From NCBI GenBank assembly GCA_013140695.1, contig JABFSI010000103.1:1-64000 (forward strand): 64,000 nucleotides of DNA, in the 5' to 3' direction. Origin of the DNA: Sideroxydans sp. (GTDB lineage Bacteria; Pseudomonadota; Gammaproteobacteria; Burkholderiales; Gallionellaceae). Shown here one piece after another: positions 26,000 to 33,618 of this stretch. A program made the position numbers and the translations under genes. The stretch's first letter is position 1, and the number at the start of each line of letters is the position of its first letter. The notes below the pieces were generated by a model. That model was not told the origin of the DNA. It saw only the letters and a list, made by a program, of their open reading frames with translations, and did not search any database.

Positions 26000-26845
26000 T
26001 TGATTACAGCGCTAAAAAAACGAACACTTAACCGTGCGCTCTACACTCGCGATCCCAAGATCGAGGCCAAGCTGGTAGAGCTAGAATTGCTATCGCGGGA
26101 TGATCTCTTTGCACGTTGTTCGATTGCTCGACGCAGTAATTTAGCGTATGTGCCGAACGAATGCGTTCTATATTTTGTGCGCGCGAGCCGGACAGAAAAC
26201 TCTAGTCGCGATTTCGAGCGTTTGTGCAAGATTCTGATGGAGCGTGTTCTGCGAATCCTGCCTAAGCCTGACAACGCTGACGGTTCGACACTGTCGTTTG
26301 CCAAAAGTCAGGTCAGGGAGAAAGCGTTTGACCGGTTTGTTGAGATGCTGATGGAAGACCGCACGGGCTATTCGGAAAAGCTCGATTTTTTTGAGGTGCG
26401 ATTCAACGGTGCTCTCGCCAGCCTTCGGCGTGATGCCCAAGAACAGGTTTGGCGCGAGGAAAACCGTACTGTTGAACTTGAGTCTGATGAAGAAAGTGGG
26501 GAAATTTCCGCCGAGGTTGAGCTCGCGGTTGGCAGCTATGATCCTTTCGATACACGCGAATTTGATGCTGCCGATTACCGGTCTTGCCTAGATGCGGCGA
26601 TTAGTACTCTACCTCTATTACAACGAAGGATAGTCGAAATGATTCGACAGGGAATTCTCATCGACTCCAAAGACGCGGGAGTTGTAACCATCGCAAAGAC
26701 GCTCAATAAATCTGAGAAGACGATAAGAACGCATCGAGACAAGGCCTATGCTGTATTGCGGGCAGCCCTGACCAGGGGGAAAGTATATGACATCGACCAC
26801 TCATCAGCCTCCGCGCGAAGACGTACTGAATGCATTTGCCGTTGA
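26000..26845 (+). CDS. Sigma-70-like factor (region 4 HTH) of cassette B
   Basis: The 281-residue protein ends in a sigma-region-4-like helix-turn-helix: LPLLQRRIVEMIRQG, then IAKTLNKSEKTIRTHRDKAYAVLRAAL (about 206-256). The N-terminal half (1-190) shows helical, charged segments such as FNGALASLRRDAQEQVWREE that could be region 2, but the match is weak. The start is TTG with GGAAGA upstream. It could be an extracytoplasmic-function-type sigma factor or a LuxR-like regulator. The gene overlaps the next one by 59 bp, so they are coupled. It may drive transcription of this cassette. Confidence 0.55.
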   Translation: MITALKKRTLNRALYTRDPKIEAKLVELELLSRDDLFARCSIARRSNLAYVPNECVLYFVRASRTENSSRDFERLCKILMERVLRILPKPDNADGSTLSFAKSQVREKAFDRFVEMLMEDRTGYSEKLDFFEVRFNGALASLRRDAQEQVWREENRTVELESDEESGEISAEVELAVGSYDPFDTREFDAADYRSCLDAAISTLPLLQRRIVEMIRQGILIDSKDAGVVTIAKTLNKSEKTIRTHRDKAYAVLRAALTRGKVYDIDHSSASARRRTECICR

Positions 26846-27368
26846 ACAAGACTTTGGACGTGAAACGCTAGAGCGGTATCTTCGAGACTTTCCTCAGTAC
26901 GCTACAGATATTATCGATCTATCAAGCGAGCTTTCCCGAAGCATTATTGAACAAGAAGGGGAACTATCTGAAAAGGATCAGATGTTGATCAACAAGGCTT
27001 GGACACGTTACCAGAGTGCCATACCAACGGTGACTTTAGACCCTCTTGCCGCATTATCGGTGCCTGAGCTTCGTGAACTTGCGAGTCGCCTTGAAGTGCC
27101 GCGGCAGGTTATAACTGCCTTTCGCGAGCGAAGGGTAATCGTTGATTCGGTACCTCAACGGTTTCTTTCACAGTTTGCCGTCGCCTTGAATAGTACCGTT
27201 GAACGACTAGTGAACGCATTTGCGATGCCCCCCTTACAGGGTTTGACGCGAAGCTATAAGGCTGATGTGAAGCCGCAGGGAGATGCGCCCATCACGTTCG
27301 AGCAACTACTTATGGACGCTGGCGTTTCCGAAGAGAAACGGAATGTGCTGATGGCGGACGACGACTGA
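26787..27368 (+). CDS. HTH-like partner protein of the ImmA-helicase
   Basis: I do not recognise this 193-residue protein. The middle part (about 88-135, VPELRELASRLEVPRQVITAFRERR, RFLSQFAVALN) looks like an XRE-type helix-turn-helix, and the flanks are acidic and helical. XRE-type repressors are the usual substrates and partners of ImmA/IrrE proteases, and such a protease starts 1 bp after this gene ends. It overlaps the sigma-like gene upstream. By inference it is a repressor or anti-sigma factor cleaved by the next gene's product. No enzymatic motif is seen. Confidence 0.5.
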   Translation: MTSTTHQPPREDVLNAFAVEQDFGRETLERYLRDFPQYATDIIDLSSELSRSIIEQEGELSEKDQMLINKAWTRYQSAIPTVTLDPLAALSVPELRELASRLEVPRQVITAFRERRVIVDSVPQRFLSQFAVALNSTVERLVNAFAMPPLQGLTRSYKADVKPQGDAPITFEQLLMDAGVSEEKRNVLMADDD

Positions 27369-27369
27369 A

Positions 27370-30300
27370 ATGGATGGGGTCGAGCTTGCCCGGCAGGCTG
27401 CGGCCTCACTTCATGCTCTGGCCGTCGCCAGGGGGTTAGACCCTTGGCAACCTTATGACTTTGTTGTAGCTGAAGCAAAGCGACGGGAGATCGATGTTGA
27501 ACCAACCGCATGTGGTGCTGCAGTGCTCAATGGCGGTCGCGCGACGTTCGTTTCTGATGAACAACTTATCCTCCATGAAAATGTGGGGACGCAATTCGAT
27601 CAAGCGTTTCTGGTCGCTCATGAAATTGGTCACGTTGAACTCGGAGATGACACTGGTAGCGGTCTGGCGCTCGAAATTAACCCGGTGCGTTCGGCGGAAT
27701 TCTCACCGGTTGGCATTGACAGGGTCGTAGACTACGGCCCACGGCAGCGACGCGAAGTTCAGATGGATCTTTTTGCGCGGGAATTCCTCCTCCCGCGTCC
27801 CGTGGTTCGCAAACTCCACTTAGATGATGGACTGACCGTTTCGGCCATTGCGAAACGGCTCGGTGCCCCATTCGATGTCGTGGCACAGCAGTTGCTCGAC
27901 GCGATTTTGTTACCACCGGTTTCGCTAACAACGAAAGAAGATGTTGAGCGTCCGCTCAACCGCTTGCAGGAAGAAGCAGCTAATCATCGGGGTAATGCTT
28001 ATCTGCTTGAAGCTGGTCCTGGGACCGGCAAGACACAGACCCTGACAGCTCGAGTTGACAGACTCTTGGCTGACCATGTCGATCCACGTCGAATTCTACT
28101 TCTAACTTTCTCGAACAAGGCTGCAGGAGAGATGGCAGAGAGAATTGCGCTCAAACATAAGGACGCTGCCGCAGCAATGTGGATCGGTACATTTCATGCA
28201 TTTGGGCTCGACGTAATTCGACGTTTTCATGCTGAACTGGGACTGCCAAAGGATCCGCGCATGATGGATCGGACTGATGCGGTGGAACTACTAGAACAGG
28301 AATTTCCGCGACTGGGTTTTGTTCACTATCGCAACCTTTATGATCCAACGCAGATAATCAGCGATATGCTAGCGGCAGTCTCGCGCGCTAAGGACGAGGT
28401 GATTGACGAAAAGAAGTATGCTGAACTAGCCAATCTCATGTTCAGAAAATCCGTCACTTCCGAGGATCGCGAGATGGCGGAGCGGGCCCTTGAGGTGGCG
28501 CGGTTCTACGATGCATATGAGACATTGAAACGGAAAGCGCACAGCGTCGATTTCGGTGATTTGGTATCCTTGCCAGTGCGGTTATTGGAATCTGATGCCG
28601 CCATCCGAGAGCATTTCCAGAATCAGTACGATCATGTATTGGTAGACGAATACCAGGACGTTAATCGAAGCAGTGTCCGTCTTCTCGAAGCATTGAGGCC
28701 TTCTGGTAGCAATCTCTGGGCTGTCGGTGATGCCAAGCAATCAATCTACCGGTTTCGCGGTGCGTCGTCATTTAACATGGCTCGATTTGGGACTGAGGAT
28801 TTCGCCGGCGGCATTCGTGGCAGATTGAAGCGGAATTATCGATCAGTTCGTGAGGTGGTGGACGCCTTCTCGTCATTTGCAGTTCGCATGAAAACCGGGG
28901 ATGCCGATAGCCGCCTGGATGCGGATCGAGGGAGCAGCAATCAGCCGCCAGAATTTCGAACGGTGAATAGAGCTGAGGAGCAGACAGTTGTGCTTGCCGA
29001 CACCATTGAGGAAATGCATCGTGCCGGCCACCATTACCGTGATCAGGCCGTACTGTGTACCGGTAACGAGAAACTCTCAATCTTGGGACAAGATTTGGAA
29101 CGGTTGGGGATTCCCGTACTCTTCTTAGGTAGCCTGTTTGAACGTCCAGAGGTCAAGGATCTACTTGCGCTGTTATCTATTCTGACAGATCGCCGAGCAA
29201 TGGGCCTCGTTCGGGTCGCCTGCTGGCCAGAGTTCAAGATGCCGATAACCGACGTTGCGGTGGTGATGGATTACCTCCGTAAGAATCAGGACGCTCCTGA
29301 CTTGTGGATCCGTAATCCTAACATCATCGTGCAGATGTCTGGACAAGGGCAAGTTGCCTTGAATGCGCTGGCGGAAGCGCTGGATGGGTTTGATCAGCGT
29401 GATTCGCCCTGGACGGTGTTGGCGACGATTTTGCTTGATCGGACCCGTATCGCAGCCAAAATTGCAGCCTCATCTGACATTGTCGACCGGACGCGCTGTA
29501 TTGCTATCTGGCAATTGATGAACTTTATACGCGTCCAGCCCCCCGCCCAAGGCCAGCCTATCGTTCGCCTTCTGGAACGCGTTCGCAGGCTCGTGCGTTT
29601 GGGGGATGACCGGGAGTTACGGCAGCTGCCGGCAGCAGCACAAGGCATTGATGCGGTACGTTTAATGACAATTCATGGGGCGAAGGGGCTGGAGTTTAAG
29701 GTTGTGCATGTGCCTGGTATGAACGCGGATACCTTGCCACGAACCCCGTCGGCGCCGCCGTGTCCTCCGCCGGACGGCATGGTGGAAGGAGGAGAAGGCA
29801 ATGCACTGGAGGTTTTCCGCGCAGGTCATGCAGAAGAGCAAGAATGCCTATTTTACGTGGCGCTGTCGCGATCACGTGATCGGCTGTTCCTCTACGCACC
29901 AACGCAAAAATCCAACGGCCATAACCGCCCCCTTTCGTCTTTCTTGGAACGGTTAGGGGCGGGCACAGTACGGCGACTAGTAAGTCCCTCGCGGACTCTT
30001 CCAATATCGCCGGACGCTGCCGACATCGAGCTCGTCATCGATGAGGGAGTAAAGTTTAGTGGGTCACAGATCGCTCTCTACGAGTCTTGTCCACGACGCT
30101 TTTTCTACACTCACATTCTGCAAATTGGTGGGCGACGGACGGTAACAGCATTCATGCAGATGCATGAGGCGATCCGAACTGTCTTCCAGACTGTAATTGC
30201 TGGAAGCGAACCAATCACAAGGGACTCTGATCTGGAAGGGAAGATAGATTGTGCCCTGACCGAGAACGGACTAGCTGAGCATGGATACGTGAGCGAGTAC

Positions 30301-30768
30301 CGAGCGTTGGCTTTGATGATGGTCCGCTACTTTATCTCCGTTCGTGAAGGGCATACCCCTGAAATGCCAACCACTTTGAGCCTGACCATTGGTGAAGAGC
30401 AAATCATCGTTCGGCCTGACGATGTGCTGGTGCGGCCGGATGGAAGCCGTACGCTTCGTCGTGTCCAGACAGGCCATCAGAGGTCAGGAGAAAGCAAAGA
30501 TGTTGGCGCGGCCGCCTTCATGCTGGCAGCCCAACAGGCATTTCCGGATGCTACTGTTGAGTTGGTCCACCTGTCGGATCAGACGGTACAGCAGATTTCC
30601 CTTTCCGATAGAGAGCTGCAAACCAGGCGGGAGAGGCTTATTGGCTTCCTAAAGAGCATCCGAGCAGGGCGTTATCCTGGAGAACCGTCATCGCGTACGT
30701 GTCCGCGCTGCCCAGCCTTTTTCGTCTGCGGACCCACGCCACACGGCAGTCTGCAAAAAAAACCTTAA
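27370..30768 (+). CDS. ImmA/IrrE protease - UvrD helicase - Fe-S nuclease-like fusion
   Basis: Three modules are seen in 1132 residues. The N-terminal ImmA/IrrE metalloprotease domain (1-180) has HEIGH at 84-88 and a FAREFLLP helix at about 135-142. A UvrD/Rep superfamily 1 helicase follows: Walker A GPGTGKT at 216-222, DEYQD near 426-430, GDAKQSIYRFRGA, HGAKGLEFK near 768 and ALSRSRDRL near 831. The C-terminus resembles AddB/Cas4-type nuclease domains, with an iron-sulphur-like set of cysteines (one in YESCPRRFF near 906; three in CPRCPAFFVC near 1110). The PD-(D/E)XK motif looks broken: where DYKTG is usual, this has RRVQTGH. It may sense damaged or foreign DNA and proteolyse a regulator. 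Confidence 0.88.
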   Translation: MDGVELARQAAASLHALAVARGLDPWQPYDFVVAEAKRREIDVEPTACGAAVLNGGRATFVSDEQLILHENVGTQFDQAFLVAHEIGHVELGDDTGSGLALEINPVRSAEFSPVGIDRVVDYGPRQRREVQMDLFAREFLLPRPVVRKLHLDDGLTVSAIAKRLGAPFDVVAQQLLDAILLPPVSLTTKEDVERPLNRLQEEAANHRGNAYLLEAGPGTGKTQTLTARVDRLLADHVDPRRILLLTFSNKAAGEMAERIALKHKDAAAAMWIGTFHAFGLDVIRRFHAELGLPKDPRMMDRTDAVELLEQEFPRLGFVHYRNLYDPTQIISDMLAAVSRAKDEVIDEKKYAELANLMFRKSVTSEDREMAERALEVARFYDAYETLKRKAHSVDFGDLVSLPVRLLESDAAIREHFQNQYDHVLVDEYQDVNRSSVRLLEALRPSGSNLWAVGDAKQSIYRFRGASSFNMARFGTEDFAGGIRGRLKRNYRSVREVVDAFSSFAVRMKTGDADSRLDADRGSSNQPPEFRTVNRAEEQTVVLADTIEEMHRAGHHYRDQAVLCTGNEKLSILGQDLERLGIPVLFLGSLFERPEVKDLLALLSILTDRRAMGLVRVACWPEFKMPITDVAVVMDYLRKNQDAPDLWIRNPNIIVQMSGQGQVALNALAEALDGFDQRDSPWTVLATILLDRTRIAAKIAASSDIVDRTRCIAIWQLMNFIRVQPPAQGQPIVRLLERVRRLVRLGDDRELRQLPAAAQGIDAVRLMTIHGAKGLEFKVVHVPGMNADTLPRTPSAPPCPPPDGMVEGGEGNALEVFRAGHAEEQECLFYVALSRSRDRLFLYAPTQKSNGHNRPLSSFLERLGAGTVRRLVSPSRTLPISPDAADIELVIDEGVKFSGSQIALYESCPRRFFYTHILQIGGRRTVTAFMQMHEAIRTVFQTVIAGSEPITRDSDLEGKIDCALTENGLAEHGYVSEYRALALMMVRYFISVREGHTPEMPTTLSLTIGEEQIIVRPDDVLVRPDGSRTLRRVQTGHQRSGESKDVGAAAFMLAAQQAFPDATVELVHLSDQTVQQISLSDRELQTRRERLIGFLKSIRAGRYPGEPSSRTCPRCPAFFVCGPTPHGSLQKKP

Positions 30769-30813
30769 AATATTTACCGGTCGTCTCTTGTCGTTCCGAT
30801 TAAAGGTATAGAG

Positions 30814-30828
30814 CCTGACATAGTCAGG
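30814..30828. promoter_or_regulatory. Palindrome upstream of the triple ubiquitin-like gene
   Basis: CCTGAC-ATA-GTCAGG is a 6-bp-arm palindrome 24 bp before the next ATG, in the only sizeable gap (84 bp) of cassette B. It could be an operator or a small hairpin in the leader. No convincing -35/-10 pair is seen. Confidence 0.35.
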
Positions 30829-30852
30829 TCAAACCTAAAGGAAACTACGACG

Positions 30853-31611
30853 ATGAATACCGATAAACTTCTTGAATACGACGACTTAAGCGAAGCTTTG
30901 CGCGAGGGTCGTGCATTACGGCCAGCCAGAGGTTACCGCATCCTCTATGCGCAGGGTGATCTCAACTTTCGCAGCCTCGATGTGCCCGATCCCGTGCCGT
31001 TGGGACACCAGATACTCACGAGCGCTGGGGTCAACCCAAGTGATGGATACAGCCTCTTTGCCATCCTACCAGCAGGCGACTTCGAGGATGTGCGGCTGGA
31101 CGAGCCGTTTGACCTCCGCGAGCGCGGTGCGGAGCGTTTTATCGCCTTTCAGACCGACCGCGACTTCAAGCTTACGTTGAACGAAAAACAGCTTAAGTGG
31201 GGCAAGCCTACTATTAGTGGCGCAGATATCTATACCCTTGCGGACATTGGCGAGGACGAAGCGGTTTTTCTCGAAGTCAACGGGGGCGAAGACCGGCTGA
31301 TCGATTACGACGAATTAATCGACCTGACAACGTCAGGAATCGAACACTTCATAACAGCACCAAAGCCAGCTCTCACGTTCGAGTTCACGGTGAACTCGCG
31401 ACCTCACGTTGTGAGTGATCGGCGGGTGACCTTCGAACAGGTGGTGCAGTTGGCGTTCCCAGGTAGCCAGTCCGTGCCGAATGTAGCCTTCTCAATGACC
31501 TACCGCCACGCAGCCTCGAAGCCTCACGCTGGCGAGCTCGGCGCTGGAGGTGTTGTCGAAGTCAAAAATAAAGGAACCGTATTCAATGTCACAAAAACCA
31601 TTCAATCATAG
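30853..31611 (+). CDS. Triple ubiquitin-like (multiubiquitin) protein
   Basis: The 252-residue protein contains three tandem beta-grasp domains of the multiubiquitin type: about 25-95 (YRILYAQGDLNFRSLDVP to RFIAF), about 96-170 (DFKLTLNEKQLKWGKP to HFITAP) and about 172-245 (FEFTVNSRPHVVSDRRVTF to GTVFNVT). The ends of the domains have no GG, so it may be used whole, as a polymer-like unit, and not cut into monomers. The E1 gene begins inside its last 26 bases. AAGGA precedes the start. It belongs to the multiubiquitin-E1-DUF6527 triad known from many bacteria, whose function is not established. Confidence 0.85.
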   Translation: MNTDKLLEYDDLSEALREGRALRPARGYRILYAQGDLNFRSLDVPDPVPLGHQILTSAGVNPSDGYSLFAILPAGDFEDVRLDEPFDLRERGAERFIAFQTDRDFKLTLNEKQLKWGKPTISGADIYTLADIGEDEAVFLEVNGGEDRLIDYDELIDLTTSGIEHFITAPKPALTFEFTVNSRPHVVSDRRVTFEQVVQLAFPGSQSVPNVAFSMTYRHAASKPHAGELGAGGVVEVKNKGTVFNVTKTIQS

Positions 31612-32761
31612 TCCTGACCTGAAGCGCCTTCGCGAGGAAGGCTACTTTGTGCAGATCAGAGGAGGTTTCCTCATTATGCGCGACGTGCCTTACGTCAATG
31701 CTCAGCGGCAGGTTCGAACGGGGGCGCTTATCTCCAGTCTTACGCTCGCTGGAGATATCACTCGTGCTCCTGATACACATGTCGTCTACTTTGACGGCGA
31801 CTACCCGTGTGGTGCCGATGGAGTTCCGATCCAGCAGATTTCACACCAAAGTGGCAACATCAACCTTGGTAATGGTGTGACTGCGAAGCACGGGTTCTCT
31901 AGCAAGCCTGAAACTGGGTATGTGGACTACTTCCACAAAATGACTACCTATGCTGCGATTCTGTCTGGGCCCGCGAATTCGCTGAAGCCCGGAGTCAGTC
32001 CGCGAACCTTCCGCCTACCAGAGGATGAGGAAGACAGTATTTTCAACTATACAGAAACCGCATCCGATCGCGTGGGTATCGGAGCTCTGACCGAACGCTT
32101 GGTAGCAGATCGAGTGGCGATCTTCGGCCTTGGGGGCACAGGATCGTATGTGCTCGATTTTGTGGCCAAGACACCAGTTCGAGAGATCCGGCTGTTCGAT
32201 GGTGACGAGTTCTTGCAACACAACGCCTTCCGCGCGCCTGGCGCTCCATCCATCGACGAGCTGCGTGAGGCTCCGAAGAAAGTTGACTATCTGAAAGGCA
32301 TCTATTCGAGGATGCACCGTGGAATCTTTGCCCATGCAGTCCCAATCGATGCAGGCAACATCCAGTTGATGGACGGCATTACATTTGCATTCATCTGCAT
32401 GGATGCAGGCGAAGCCAAACACCTTGTCGTCCAGAAGCTAGAGGCGCTCGGTGTGCCCTTCGTCGATGTTGGCATGGGTCTCGAATTAGTCGAGGGTTCG
32501 CTTGGTGGTATCTTGAGGGTCACCGCGAGCACTCCGCAGAAACGCGATCATATCCATCAGGGGCGTATCTCCTTTGCAGGCGGCGGTGAAGACGACCTAT
32601 ATGCCTCCAATATTCAGGTCGCCGACCTGAATGCACTTAACGCGGTAATGGCTGTCATCAAGTGGAAGAAACTCAGGGGCTTCTACCGGGACATCGAGCG
32701 AGAGCACCACAGTACCTACACGACCGACGGCAACATGTTGTTGAATGGTGATTTTGAATGA
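31586..32761 (+). CDS. E1-like ThiF adenylyltransferase with DUF6791-type N-terminus
   Basis: The 391-residue E1-like enzyme has an N-terminal domain (about 1-150) of the DUF6791 type typical for multiubiquitin operons, followed by a ThiF fold with GLGGTGS near 180-186, LFDGDEF near 199-205 and the FICMDAGEAKHLV segment that offers the most likely reactive cysteine. There is no JAB domain and no separate E2 gene in this cassette, unlike cassette A. The start (ATG 31586) lies within the ubiquitin-like gene, 26 bp before its end, and the stop overlaps the next gene by 4 bp. It should activate the triple ubiquitin-like protein. Confidence 0.87.
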   Translation: MSQKPFNHSPDLKRLREEGYFVQIRGGFLIMRDVPYVNAQRQVRTGALISSLTLAGDITRAPDTHVVYFDGDYPCGADGVPIQQISHQSGNINLGNGVTAKHGFSSKPETGYVDYFHKMTTYAAILSGPANSLKPGVSPRTFRLPEDEEDSIFNYTETASDRVGIGALTERLVADRVAIFGLGGTGSYVLDFVAKTPVREIRLFDGDEFLQHNAFRAPGAPSIDELREAPKKVDYLKGIYSRMHRGIFAHAVPIDAGNIQLMDGITFAFICMDAGEAKHLVVQKLEALGVPFVDVGMGLELVEGSLGGILRVTASTPQKRDHIHQGRISFAGGGEDDLYASNIQVADLNALNAVMAVIKWKKLRGFYRDIEREHHSTYTTDGNMLLNGDFE

Positions 32762-33210
32762 TGCGACACTCTCATCTCGAACACAGGTTCGTGCAGAATA
32801 TACCGACGCGTCTGGAGCCGGGGGTCCTCTATGTTTCAATGGAGTACGGTACGGCCATCCACAGTTGCTGTTGCGGTTGTGGCGAAGAAGTGGTGACGCC
32901 ATTCACCCCAACCGACTGGCGAATGACATTCGATGGGGAGACAATTTCGTTATGGCCGTCAGTAGGCAATTGGAACTTGGCGTGCCGTTCGCACTACGTG
33001 ATCGAGCGGGGGCGTGTAATTGAAGCGGGTTCTTGGAGCAGCAAGCAAATTGCAGCTGGGGTTCGAAGAGAAAAGGCGGCGAAGGCTAGCTACTATGGCT
33101 CATCCAATCGGCCTAAGACGGTTGAGTCCACCCAAATGCAGTCCTCACCAAGTAAGAAGGGCACGGGTGTCTGGTTTCTGGTTATTCGTTGGATGCTTGG
33201 ACGTGAGTAG
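32758..33210 (+). CDS. DUF6527-family zinc protein, copy 3
   Basis: The 150-residue protein is the clearest DUF6527 member in the window: CCCGCGEEVVTPF near 37-49, SLWPSVGNWNLACRSHYVI near 67-85. Cysteines C37-C41 region and the later C-SH pair are likely zinc ligands. The C-terminal tail (about 110-150) is basic and unlike copies 1 and 2, which are longer. It overlaps the E1 stop by 4 bp (ATGA). Its presence in both ubiquitin-like cassettes argues for a shared role, perhaps ligase-like or adaptor; that is inference. Confidence 0.83.
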   Translation: MMRHSHLEHRFVQNIPTRLEPGVLYVSMEYGTAIHSCCCGCGEEVVTPFTPTDWRMTFDGETISLWPSVGNWNLACRSHYVIERGRVIEAGSWSSKQIAAGVRREKAAKASYYGSSNRPKTVESTQMQSSPSKKGTGVWFLVIRWMLGRE

Positions 33211-33262
33211 TAGATGAGGCGTGCAGCCAGAAAAGAATTATGACGGCAAACAACGTTACCTA

Positions 33263-33294
33263 TTGGAGTAATATTACACAATGGAGTAACATTA
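33263..33294. repeat. Operator-like direct repeats before the winged-helix gene
   Basis: TTGGAGTAATATTA (33263-33276) and ATGGAGTAACATTA (33281-33294) are spaced 18 bp apart. The first contains the perfect palindrome GTAATATTAC (33268-33277). They lie 27 bp before the small winged-helix gene, a good position for its own operator. Confidence 0.55.
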
Positions 33295-33320
33295 AGTTAT
33301 CTAATTGATAATACACAAAT

Positions 33321-33617
33321 ATGAGTACTAAAGCCGATAGGACCGTGATTATCACAGCAAGTGGCATTAAGTTGTTGCAAGCAAAATTTCTCAAGCAGAC
33401 AGAACATTTGGTCTTGTGGCATTTAGTGGCTTCGCTTCCGGTCACGGGAGATGTTGTATCTCACGCCGCACTTGGTCTTGAACTTGCAATTGCTCCATCT
33501 CATATCAGTGCGTCCGTTAAACACTTGCGGGAGTTAGGTTTCCTGGCTCGTGGTGAAAAAATTGGGCACTCGTATTACTACAAACTTAACCCGGCTTTTT
33601 TCAGAATCATCTCATAG
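33321..33617 (+). CDS. Winged-helix regulator of the condensin-like operon
   Basis: The 98-residue protein is almost all one winged helix-turn-helix domain (about 20-92: HLVLWHLVASLP, LAIAPSHISASVKHLRELGFL, YYYKLNP), similar to MarR/ArsR-type small regulators. It ends 1 bp before the MksF-like start and so belongs to the same transcript. Direct repeats with a palindrome just upstream are its likely binding site. No cysteine pair or other sensing motif is seen. It may hold the cassette off in the absence of a plasmid or phage. Confidence 0.7.
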   Translation: MSTKADRTVIITASGIKLLQAKFLKQTEHLVLWHLVASLPVTGDVVSHAALGLELAIAPSHISASVKHLRELGFLARGEKIGHSYYYKLNPAFFRIIS

Positions 33618-33618
33618 C

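Noticed and set aside
20060-33210. CBASS or BREX operon suggested by the CapW/BrxR-like regulator
   Set aside because: No nucleotide cyclase (CD-NTase), Cap4-like effector, pglX or brxC-type gene is present; the E1/E2/JAB genes serve ubiquitin-like proteins encoded beside them.
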